From contig DNXB01000247.1 of NCBI GenBank assembly GCA_003506995.1, positions 467-10,719 of the forward strand: DNA of 10,253 bases, in the 5' to 3' direction. This document shows positions 1 to 7,688 of this stretch, piece after piece. Under the pieces are notes generated by a model. The model was not told the DNA's origin, searched no databases, and saw nothing but the letters and a program-made list of their open reading frames with translations. Source of the DNA: Verrucomicrobiales bacterium. GTDB taxonomy: Bacteria; Verrucomicrobiota; Verrucomicrobiia; Verrucomicrobiales; Verrucomicrobiaceae. Position 1 is the first letter of the stretch. The number at the start of each line of letters is the position of its first letter. The translations under genes were made by a program, and so were the position numbers.

Positions 1-278
<278 letters not shown>

Positions 279-413
279 ATCATCTCAAACTGAAGCCTGG
301 TTCCAAGGCTCAAAAAGAATCTGTTCACACCCCGTATGCAGTTGTCAGGGAACCTCCGTTTCCTGAAAGTGTCTCCAGACACTCAGATCACACGCTCACC
401 CGTGTGGTTTGCA
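279..413 (+). other. 23S-5S internal transcribed spacer with a hairpin next to 5S
   Basis: The spacer of about 135 nt holds no tRNA gene and no credible coding sequence. Close to the 5S gene is a hairpin: CACACG (389-394), loop CTCACC, CGTGTG (401-406), extended outward by weaker pairs 386-388 with 407-409. A second short inverted repeat, GTGTCT/AGACAC, lies at 371-382. Stems in this position commonly act in rRNA precursor folding and processing; that role is inferred here. Confidence 0.6.
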
Positions 414-530
414 GTCTGGTGACCATGGCACAGTGGCACCACCCGTTCCCATTCCGAACACGGCAGTGAAACGCTGTTGCGCCGATGATAGTATGGCGAA
501 AGGCCATGCGAAAGTAGGACGTCGCCAGAT
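414..530 (+). rRNA. rrf: 5S ribosomal RNA, complete
   Basis: About 117 nt with the standard 5S layout. The ends pair as helix I (TCTGG at 415-419 with CCAGA at 525-529). The conserved internal blocks are present: CCCGTTCCCATTCCGAACAC (443-462), then GTGAAACGC (467-475) and GCGCCGATGATAGTATGG (480-497). The molecule forms part of the central protuberance of the large ribosomal subunit. Exact ends are inferred from the terminal helix and could shift by one or two bases. Confidence 0.96.
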
Positions 531-536
531 TAAAAT

Positions 537-574
537 ACACCCCGCATCCCACAAGATGCGGGGTGTCTTCGTTT
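537..574 (+). terminator. Intrinsic terminator of the rRNA operon, probably bidirectional
   Basis: A perfect 12-bp stem is formed by ACACCCCGCATC (537-548) and GATGCGGGGTGT (555-566), with a 6-nt loop CCACAA. It is followed on the plus strand by the T-rich CTTCGTTT, as in a Rho-independent terminator. On the other strand the same stem is followed by ATTTTA (complement of 531-536). It can therefore also stop transcription of the giant minus-strand gene, whose stop codon lies about 58 bases away. The plus-strand role is well supported; the minus-strand role is inferred. Confidence 0.88.
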
Positions 575-624
575 AAGGACGAAAGGGCCGGCAATCATAA
601 CCGTCCACCCACGGCACAGGCATC

Positions 625-3600
625 TCACCGCCCCGGCGGGTTCACCTCCTTCACGGCGGCTCCATGCGCGCCGCTGAGGATGAGCAGGGAGAGTTTCTCG
701 ACTTTGTTCAGCTCGGCGGGCTTGAGCATCTGGTAGTCGAGGCCGTTGGCGGGTGGTGCATCAGCGGGCGTGGGCTGTGGCACAGCGTTTTCAGGGCCAT
801 TGAGGCTGGCGTAGTCAAAGCGGCCGCGCAGGTCGGTGTAGCCGTCTTTGAAGAAGCGGACAGTGCCGTTGTTCAGCCTGGCATAGACCTTCACATAGGC
901 CTTTGGCAGCGCCTTGTCGGTGGTGCTGTCGCGGGTTTCAAGGCGGCCGTAGTTTTCGGTGAGGGTGAGTTTGAGCGTGTTGGCATGATAGGCCTGGGTC
1001 TTGCGCTGTCCGGCACCGATGACCTCCACGAGCACGTTTGCTTTGGTGAACTCTGCGGGCAGGGCCACATCGAGTGTCGTTTGATCCTTCGGCAGCGTCT
1101 GCGTGGCGGTTTTGTTTGGCTTGATGATGCTGAAGCGGCCGGAGTCCTGGCTCACAAAGGGATTGCTGCTGAAGCTGAACTCGGGGTCCATCAGATAGTA
1201 GTTCAGCGTGACTTCACCGAGGTTCTTCCAGCTTAGGGCGATGGTTTTGTTCTCCACCTTGAACTCAAACGTCGGTTCTGTGGCGGCGAGTTCGGCCTGC
1301 TGCTTCTCGCGGTCGGGTTTGTCTCCTTTTTCGTTCTTGGCCGCCTTGCCTTCGATTTCATCAAGCTGCGTTGTCACATCGGCAAAGAGTGTCTTCCAGC
1401 GCGGCACGGGATGGTCGGCGTATTTCGCGGCGAGACCGCGAGCGTTGGCGAGATCTCCCTCGTAGAAGGCGGCGTAGCACTGGAAGTAGTCGTGCTGGAG
1501 GCGTGTGGGCAGTTTCGTCGCGTCGATGGTCTTGAACCGCGTCAGCGCCTCCTCCACGCGATCTTGCAGGAAGAGGAAGTAGGTCACGCTCATGCTGTCC
1601 ATGGCATCAAGCTGCGGTTTGAAGGCGAGGATGCCGAGAAGCTGCGTGTATTCCTCCAGCACCGCCGGATTGGCGACGCGCCACTCGCTGCCGACGCGGT
1701 GGGCGCGTTGATTGACGAGCGGGGAGTATTCGAGGTGCTCGTAGCTGCGGCGTTCGATGGGATCGAGCGTGATCAACGGGCTGGCAAAATACGGGCCGCA
1801 TTGCTCCAGGAAGTCGTTCATCGAATCGGTGAACTTCAACCACTCGGCGGCGGTGCCACGGTCGTTGTGCAGCATGGCGTAGCGGAAAACCGGCTCGCTG
1901 ACGACATGCTGGCGGTTCATGAAGGAAACGAGCTTCTTGTAGAAGTCGCCGCTCTGACGGCAGCGCCACGCGATGCGCTCCAGGTTGAGTCCTTCGAGGT
2001 TGTTCTGATCGAGGAAGCTGAACACCTCCGCATCGCTGCCGTATTGCGAGACATAATCCCATGAAGCCTTGTCCACTTCCGTGAGTTTGGCGACGGCGTT
2101 GAACTCAAACGGCTTCGCGGCAGCCGAACCGGTGGCGGTGGCGACGTTGACCGGAAAATGTGCGAACTTGAGACCGGCCTTCGCGGGTACAAGCGGGAAG
2201 TAGAAGTGATACTCGAAGGTCTGCGTCGTGTACGGCTCAAGGCGCACCTGACGGCTGTTGGTGGCCTTGCTGCCGAGCACGGGCAGCGCTCCCTGCGGGA
2301 TTTGCAGCAGCACCACGGCCTTCACCGGGCTGCTGGTGGGATTGGTGACGACGATGTTCGCGCCATAAGTCGCGCCGGTGAGGAACTCGGTGGTGACGTA
2401 TTTCTCGAACTTCTCGTTCCCTTCCTGCCGGTAACGGTCGCCGTGGCGGAAGAAGCTCTGTGACACGAGAAGCTGGCCCTGCGCGTTGTTTTCGGCAGCA
2501 GCGGGTTTGATCTCCTTGTGATACAAAATGACCGGCCCGCCTGCCGTGAAGGTGAACTGGCCGTTGTCGGCCTTCGTCGTGTGTTTCGCCGCCTCAAACG
2601 GCAGGTCGAGCACCGCGAGCGCGAGCATCATCTCGGTGAAGTTGCGGCTGGCTTCGGCGACATTCGATGAAACAAAGCCATTCTTCGATCCAGCGGCCAC
2701 CCAGACGGCGTAATCGCGCCAGAAGGCGTTCACGGTGACGAGATCGGCATCCTGCTCGGTGATGCGAAGCTTGTAGTAGTTGTTCTCCGCCCATTCCTTC
2801 GTCGGGCCGAGCGCTCGGAAAAAGGCGCGGACGAGTCCACGAGCGTTCTGAGCGTCAGCCATGCCAAAATAGGCCAATGTGCCGCCGCTGATGACATTGG
2901 CAGTGCCGTTGAGATCCAAAGTAGCTCCCAGAGCGACTTCGCGTTCTGCGACGAGCTTTTCGAGTTCTTTGCGGCCCGCCATGCGATCTCCAACGGCGTC
3001 CTTTCCATCGGCGGCTTTTAATTCCGGGAGCCGCTGCAGTTCATCCACGGTCATCGAGCGACGAAGCGCACCGCTGAAGCCGGCCCCAGCCATTGGGGCA
3101 CTTCCAGGCGCGGCGTCAAAATTGTCCATGAGTGCCGCAGGTGATGGCACGGGCAACATGGGAGGGGGCGGTGGAGCATTCGCGGCCATCTCTGATTTGG
3201 CCTTATCGAAGGCAACTCCGGCACCTGAATCACCAAACTCCAGCGCCCGGCCCCGCAGGGCAGTTTCAAAGAGATGATCGGCTTGCTCGGGATTCGGCGG
3301 AATCATTTCCCACAGCTCGCGCACATGCCGCGCGGCATTCGGCGCTTCGTTCTCGATGCGTTGGGCCAGGAGGATGCGCTCGACGATGTTGAGGCGGGCG
3401 TAGGCCCAGGGAGCGAGGTGCTTGGTGAGATCGAGGCCGAGCAGAAACTCGTCCATGAAGGTCTTGTCCTTTTTGTGGGCGAGATAGGGCTTGATGACTT
3501 GATCGAAGAACGGCTTGTCCTTGCGGGAGAGGAAGAAGCTCAGCTCGTGGCAGGCGAACTCGCCGTATTTGGCGCGTTTCTCGTCGTCCTTGAGCTTCGG

Positions 3601-6600
3601 CCAGTTCAGTAGCCAGGCGAATTCTGCCAGATGGCCGTTGCCGCTGAGTGTGGTGAACAGCGAGTGGATGCCGCTGAGGGTGTCGTAGGTTTCCAACTCG
3701 CTGGTGAGGATGTCGGCGAGGGTGATGGACTTGCCGGTTTCGAGCACGGTGATCTCCTTTTTCTGCGTGAAGGGCTTCACGGGATCCAGGTTTCGCGCGA
3801 GTCGCTGGTCGGCGAATTTTGTCGGCACCTCAGGTAATGTGAGCGTGCGCCAGGAGGCATTTTGCAAATCTTCCGCGTAGATCTGCACATGTTGGCGGTC
3901 GCCGAGGGCTTTGCGCTCGATGCGGACGATGCCGTCTTTGTCAGGAACGAGGTTGTAGATGACGGGTGCGGAGTCGGCGAGGAAGTCGAGGTTGGTGCTA
4001 AGTGGTCGTTCAATGCCATAATCATAGGACACATTGCCTGGAGGTTCGGCTTTCGCTTTGGTGGTCGCGCCCATGGCGCCTCCACGGGTTGAGCTAGCTC
4101 CTTCGCCCGCTTGTTGTTTCAACTCTTCAAGATCCGTGCTGCGAATTTCCCACGGGTTGAGCAGCAGACCGGGGCGTGTAAGCATGTTGCCGGGGAAGAG
4201 CTTCGCATAGCGGCGTTCGAGGATGTAGCGGTATTCATCGCCGATCTCGCGGCCGGCGGAGTAGAGGTTCGGATTCCGTGCGGGCGTGCCGGATGCGGTG
4301 CCAAAGCGGGTGAAGTTACCGAGGCGTTCAAATATCCCTCTGCCAGGATCGAATCGCGTCGCGGCGAAGTGGACGCGGGCAAAGGGGCTGCTGTGGGCGA
4401 GTTTGACGGTGATGAAGTCATTGTCGCTGGCAAGACTCACAATCTGCAGCGGCGAGCTGCCTTTGAGTTCGAGCTGGCGGTGTTTGCCGAGCACCCAGCC
4501 GCCCATGATGTCACCTTGGGCGACTTTGATCGCGATGAGGCGCTCTTCATCGGGAAGACGCAGCGAGTAATCGCCCGCCTTGAGACCAGTGATCGTGATG
4601 AAACCGTTCTCACGTTGAATCAATGCTGCTTGATCGGCAGTGAAGGTGCCGGCTGCCAGGCTGAGCAGCGAAACGGGCTGCAGCATGGAGCTGTGATCGG
4701 AAACCCGGGCAACTTCGCCTTCCTTGATGCAGACCGTGCTCGTGAAAGTCTGAGCCGCATCTTCGAGCCGCCATGCATTTGAACGACCATCGGGCATCCG
4801 GACAATGAAATTTTCGATGCCCGTGAGTTTGCCGAGTTGCACGCGGCCCTTTTCGTCGGTGCGGAGCGGGATCGTTTGGTCACGGGCGAAGTCGCGGTGC
4901 TTGAAGGTGAAGATGACTTGCTGGTCGGCGACGGGTTCGCCGTTTTTGCCGAGAAGCTCGAAGATGCGGTTGCCGTCGAAGGTGCTGAGGTGGCCATCGT
5001 TGATGGCTGCGGAGTGATCAATGCCGTTGAGAGTCCAGATGTGGCTGGCGGCAAGGTCTTTCTTGGTGCCACCGGCGCTGAGGACATCGACTTTGGCGCT
5101 GAAGGCAACGCTAAGTGATGCGAGGCGCTCGGGGACGGTGAGCTTGTGTGTTAGGACGCTGCCAGCGCTGAGTTTGAGGTCTTTGACTTCGCGAGTCGTC
5201 GAGATGCCGTCGTGGGTGGTGCTGGTGATGGTGAGTTTCGGCTCGGTGAGCAATTCAGGAGCGAGATGACTCTCGCCGAGCATCAAGGCAGTGCGCACGG
5301 CGAGCGTGGCCTCGCGGCGGGCGAGGAGCTGCTCGCGCTCGATGTGGAATTGGGCATCCAGGCGATAATCCTCGGTGTGATGGGTGAATTGCGTGAGCGT
5401 GGCGAAGGTGCCTGCGGTGTCGCAGATGATGAGATTTTTCGTGCCGGGCTGGTTCGTGAACGGAACAGCGATGCGGCCGAGTTTTTCATCGACGGTGAGT
5501 TTGCGGCCTTCAAACCACGCGGCGGCGTCTTTGACGGGCTGGTTCTTTTCATCGAGCACGAGGATCAAATCGCCTGCGGGGCCGGTTTGTTGAAGCGTGT
5601 GGTATTGGCCGGTGCGGATGAGGGCGCGGCTGCTGCGTCCGCCGCCGATGAATTCGATGATCCAGGCGCCGCGTTTGTCTTTGAGGTCGGGGAATTGGAA
5701 TTTCTGCCGCGTGCGGTTGAACGGGCTGCCTTCAAAGGCGTGCGTCTGCTCGCTGTTGGCGACGAGGCCGTCGAGATTGAGGTCGGTATTGAGCTGGCGC
5801 TGCTGGGTTTGGAAGAAGTTGAGCGTGTTCAGCTCGAAAATCTTCACGATGAGCTTCGGCGTGTTTTTGACGATGACGTCGAAGGCGATGTCGTCGCCAG
5901 GGAGGAACTGCGGGGCGTTGGTGGCGGGGAATTCGATGTCCACGCGGTCTTTGAGCTGCTGAAACTCGGTGGGCGTGATGAGGGAGGCCCAGCGCTCGGG
6001 ATTGCCGATGCCGTTGGTGATCAGCGCCTCGGCGAGGATGGGCTTGAGCCAGGTGTCGCTCACATGCTCGGTCCACGGGGCGAGGAGCTGTGGCGCGGTG
6101 GCGTCGGCTTTGGCGGTAGCGAAGATGTGGAGGAAGTAGTCGCGGACGAGGGCTTCATCGTTGCCGATGGGCGGGGAATGCAGCAGCGGCTCGCTGAGGT
6201 CGGCGTCGAGGTCGCACCAGTCGGAGTTGTAGGTGCGCAGGAACTCCTCGTTGATGTAGGGCAGCCGGCGCGGGAGCTTGAGGTAGGTGAGGAAGCGCTC
6301 GCGGTCATACACGCCTTTTTTTCGGTCGTGATCGAGGCGGAGGTAAAGAATGCGGGCCTTAAGGGTTTTGTGCGATGAAACGGTTTGAGCAAAGGCCCAC
6401 ACGCGGTCGAGCCAGGCCTCGCGCTCGGCTTCATCGTATTCGAGACTGAGATCGGCGCTGGGGGCCAGTTTGCGCAGGTAGGTGTAAATGAAGTTGGTGC
6501 TCCTGCCGTGCTCGCCTTTCAGCTCGTCGAGCTGGGTGAGCAAAAGCTGGCGATGAATGGGCAAATCGCCGAAACCGATGTTCGGCTCTGCTTTGAAGTC

Positions 6601-7182
6601 CGCATTGAGCGCGGCGACGAGGTTCGGCACATCAGGACGTTGGAGCTTTTGCAGGACGCTACGGCGCTGGTCGGGCGTGAGCGGCACCTGATCGCGGATC
6701 AAGGCCGTGAGAGCGTCCTGGGTGAGGGATTGCAGGGCGCGGTCGTTGTTGAGCGCATCACGGAGGAAGACATCGCGGGCGATTTTGGTCTGGTCGAGGC
6801 TGGTGGGCAGGTCGGGTTTTTGATCGCGGACCTCCTGCTGGTGGTCGTGGCGAATGCCGAGACGCTCGATGAGGTATTTCAGCGTGCCTTGCGGATCGCG
6901 CTCGTAGTTGAGAATGGCCTCGCGGTTCTCGATGATCCGGCGCTGCTCGTTTTCATCGGGCACGCGTTTGCGCCACTGGGCAAGGAGGTCGTTGAGCTTG
7001 GCGGTGTCGCGGATGTTTTGATAATGGAGGGCGTGGAAGAAATAATAATCTTCGGAGCCGGGGACGAGTTCACTGAGGGCTTTTTCGCGGTCGGTGGCGA
7101 GGGCGAAGCGCTCGATGAAGCCGATTTCGTTTTCGGCGAGGGCTGTGAGCGGCAGTAGGAGGGCAAGGGCGAGCGTTTTCAT
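625..7182 (-). CDS. Giant secreted multidomain protein, alpha-2-macroglobulin-like in architecture, function unknown
   Basis: An intact gene of 2185 codons. Residues 1-16 form a signal peptide (Lys2, Leu/Ala-rich core, A-L-A before Glu17); there is no lipobox Cys, so a soluble periplasmic or secreted product is likely. By eye the domain order is as follows. Residues 20-400 are a helical repeat-like region. Residues 415-1110 are several beta-sandwich segments resembling macroglobulin domains, with DxxGR turns near 566-570 and 776-780. Residues 1150-1320 are helical. A Pro/Ala/Met-rich linker spans 1333-1375. Residues 1430-1530 are helical, 1540-1700 beta, 1700-1940 helical and 1970-2185 beta, ending in a conserved-looking block with DGYTDLRGRFDY (2113-2124). 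Only seven Cys occur and the CGEQ thioester motif is absent, so a classical protease-trapping role is not supported. No catalytic motif was recognised. The ATG at 7182 is chosen because the signal peptide starts there; no Shine-Dalgarno is visible. It is a single-gene unit converging on the rRNA operon. The gene call is secure; the family assignment is tentative. Confidence 0.9.
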   Translation of the reverse strand: MKTLALALLLPLTALAENEIGFIERFALATDREKALSELVPGSEDYYFFHALHYQNIRDTAKLNDLLAQWRKRVPDENEQRRIIENREAILNYERDPQGTLKYLIERLGIRHDHQQEVRDQKPDLPTSLDQTKIARDVFLRDALNNDRALQSLTQDALTALIRDQVPLTPDQRRSVLQKLQRPDVPNLVAALNADFKAEPNIGFGDLPIHRQLLLTQLDELKGEHGRSTNFIYTYLRKLAPSADLSLEYDEAEREAWLDRVWAFAQTVSSHKTLKARILYLRLDHDRKKGVYDRERFLTYLKLPRRLPYINEEFLRTYNSDWCDLDADLSEPLLHSPPIGNDEALVRDYFLHIFATAKADATAPQLLAPWTEHVSDTWLKPILAEALITNGIGNPERWASLITPTEFQQLKDRVDIEFPATNAPQFLPGDDIAFDVIVKNTPKLIVKIFELNTLNFFQTQQRQLNTDLNLDGLVANSEQTHAFEGSPFNRTRQKFQFPDLKDKRGAWIIEFIGGGRSSRALIRTGQYHTLQQTGPAGDLILVLDEKNQPVKDAAAWFEGRKLTVDEKLGRIAVPFTNQPGTKNLIICDTAGTFATLTQFTHHTEDYRLDAQFHIEREQLLARREATLAVRTALMLGESHLAPELLTEPKLTITSTTHDGISTTREVKDLKLSAGSVLTHKLTVPERLASLSVAFSAKVDVLSAGGTKKDLAASHIWTLNGIDHSAAINDGHLSTFDGNRIFELLGKNGEPVADQQVIFTFKHRDFARDQTIPLRTDEKGRVQLGKLTGIENFIVRMPDGRSNAWRLEDAAQTFTSTVCIKEGEVARVSDHSSMLQPVSLLSLAAGTFTADQAALIQRENGFITITGLKAGDYSLRLPDEERLIAIKVAQGDIMGGWVLGKHRQLELKGSSPLQIVSLASDNDFITVKLAHSSPFARVHFAATRFDPGRGIFERLGNFTRFGTASGTPARNPNLYSAGREIGDEYRYILERRYAKLFPGNMLTRPGLLLNPWEIRSTDLEELKQQAGEGASSTRGGAMGATTKAKAEPPGNVSYDYGIERPLSTNLDFLADSAPVIYNLVPDKDGIVRIERKALGDRQHVQIYAEDLQNASWRTLTLPEVPTKFADQRLARNLDPVKPFTQKKEITVLETGKSITLADILTSELETYDTLSGIHSLFTTLSGNGHLAEFAWLLNWPKLKDDEKRAKYGEFACHELSFFLSRKDKPFFDQVIKPYLAHKKDKTFMDEFLLGLDLTKHLAPWAYARLNIVERILLAQRIENEAPNAARHVRELWEMIPPNPEQADHLFETALRGRALEFGDSGAGVAFDKAKSEMAANAPPPPPMLPVPSPAALMDNFDAAPGSAPMAGAGFSGALRRSMTVDELQRLPELKAADGKDAVGDRMAGRKELEKLVAEREVALGATLDLNGTANVISGGTLAYFGMADAQNARGLVRAFFRALGPTKEWAENNYYKLRITEQDADLVTVNAFWRDYAVWVAAGSKNGFVSSNVAEASRNFTEMMLALAVLDLPFEAAKHTTKADNGQFTFTAGGPVILYHKEIKPAAAENNAQGQLLVSQSFFRHGDRYRQEGNEKFEKYVTTEFLTGATYGANIVVTNPTSSPVKAVVLLQIPQGALPVLGSKATNSRQVRLEPYTTQTFEYHFYFPLVPAKAGLKFAHFPVNVATATGSAAAKPFEFNAVAKLTEVDKASWDYVSQYGSDAEVFSFLDQNNLEGLNLERIAWRCRQSGDFYKKLVSFMNRQHVVSEPVFRYAMLHNDRGTAAEWLKFTDSMNDFLEQCGPYFASPLITLDPIERRSYEHLEYSPLVNQRAHRVGSEWRVANPAVLEEYTQLLGILAFKPQLDAMDSMSVTYFLFLQDRVEEALTRFKTIDATKLPTRLQHDYFQCYAAFYEGDLANARGLAAKYADHPVPRWKTLFADVTTQLDEIEGKAAKNEKGDKPDREKQQAELAATEPTFEFKVENKTIALSWKNLGEVTLNYYLMDPEFSFSSNPFVSQDSGRFSIIKPNKTATQTLPKDQTTLDVALPAEFTKANVLVEVIGAGQRKTQAYHANTLKLTLTENYGRLETRDSTTDKALPKAYVKVYARLNNGTVRFFKDGYTDLRGRFDYASLNGPENAVPQPTPADAPPANGLDYQMLKPAELNKVEKLSLLILSGAHGAAVKEVNPPGR

Positions 7183-7343
7183 GGCCGTGGGTGGTTTAAG
7201 GGGATGATGCGGCGAGCATCACGGCTGAGGCGAGCTTTTATTGTAAAGGATCTGTCAATTGGTCGGTCTTCCCGGCATGGAATGAGCTACGGGCATCGGT
7301 GACCCTTCCAGCTCCCAGCTTCCGGTTCAGGCCAAAAAAGCGT
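7183..7343 (-). other. Intergenic leader of the giant gene, no convincing promoter
   Basis: This is most of the 213-bp gap between the divergent giant gene and the ferredoxin gene. On the minus strand there is a TTGACA (7258-7253) and a TACAAT (7245-7240), but they are only 7 nt apart and neither has a good partner at 16-18 nt. A small inverted repeat, GATGC-GGCGA-GCATC (7206-7220), would lie in the giant gene's leader. I see no coding sequence here. Confidence 0.3.
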
Positions 7344-7371
7344 TTGAAACGGGGGGGTGGGGCACTACTAT
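7344..7371 (+). promoter_or_regulatory. Candidate sigma-70-type promoter of the ferredoxin gene
   Basis: TTGAAA (7344-7349) and TACTAT (7366-7371) are separated by 16 nt. They match the -35 consensus at five of six positions and the -10 at four of six. A start site near 7378 would leave a leader of about 18 nt before the ATG at 7396. The spacer carries an unusual G run (7351-7357, then TGGGG). This is a pattern match only. Confidence 0.4.
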
Positions 7372-7395
7372 CGCCGCCCGATACCCCCTGATTCC

Positions 7396-7629
7396 ATGGC
7401 TGACGCAGCAAACAAATACTCCCACAACGCCTCCGGCGCCTACTACGTTGACGACCAGTGCATCGACTGCGACCTGTGCCGCGAGACGGCCCCGGCGAAT
7501 TTCAAGCGCGACGACGACGGCGGCCACTCCTATGTGTACAAGCAGCCGGAGTCCGATGAGGAGCGCAATCTCTGCGAGGAAGCTTTGACCGGGTGCCCGG
7601 TGGAGGCGATCGGCCGCGACGGGGAGTAA
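7396..7629 (+). CDS. Ferredoxin, single [4Fe-4S] cluster
   Basis: A 77-residue acidic cytoplasmic electron carrier. The cluster ligands are visible as C22-x2-C25-x2-C28 (CIDCDLC) and C67 followed by Pro (GCPVEAI). This is the one-cluster pattern, as the second CxxCxxC set of two-cluster ferredoxins is missing. A fifth cysteine, C60, seven residues before C67, is in a place where some one-cluster ferredoxins form a disulfide. The sequence YYVDDQCIDCDLCRETAP is typical of a ferredoxin type I associate with Verrucomicrobiota and Planctomycetota. The ATG at 7396 gives the usual length and N-terminus; an in-frame GTG at 7357 would add 13 residues overlapping the likely promoter. No Shine-Dalgarno is visible. 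It stands alone, so its redox partners cannot be read from context. Confidence 0.93.
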   Translation: MADAANKYSHNASGAYYVDDQCIDCDLCRETAPANFKRDDDGGHSYVYKQPESDEERNLCEEALTGCPVEAIGRDGE

Positions 7630-7654
7630 GCTCCTCCATGGACAGCTTGTTTTT

Positions 7655-7688
7655 CCTGCCAATGACGTGAAATCCGCGTCAAGGCAGG
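7655..7688. repeat. Imperfect inverted repeat between convergent genes
   Basis: CCTGCC (7655-7660) pairs with GGCAGG (7683-7688), and inside it TGACG (7663-7667) pairs with CGTCA (7677-7681) around a 9-nt loop. It sits between the ferredoxin stop and the stop of the opposing gene, overlapping the latter. It could help end transcription from either side, but neither strand has a T tract after the stem (T's precede it on the plus strand). A classical intrinsic terminator is therefore not supported. Confidence 0.3.

Noticed and set aside
1795..1812. Residues LEQCG of the giant protein (1792-1796) as a possible thioester motif
   Set aside because: The alpha-2-macroglobulin thioester is CGEQ in that order. 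Here the letters are permuted and the segment lies in a helical region, so it is chance.
5212..6378. 388-codon open frame on the plus strand inside the giant gene
   Set aside because: It is antisense to a continuous real gene with a signal peptide. Its translation is Gly/Ala/Glu/Val-rich low-quality sequence with no motif, as expected from the complement of a GC-rich gene.
7240..7258. TTGACA and TACAAT on the minus strand as a promoter of the giant gene
   Set aside because: The spacing is only 7 nt and neither hexamer has a partner at 16-18 nt, so it is not called as a promoter.
7357..7395. Upstream GTG start for the ferredoxin
   Set aside because: It would add 13 residues outside the family's usual N-terminus and would lie within the candidate promoter.
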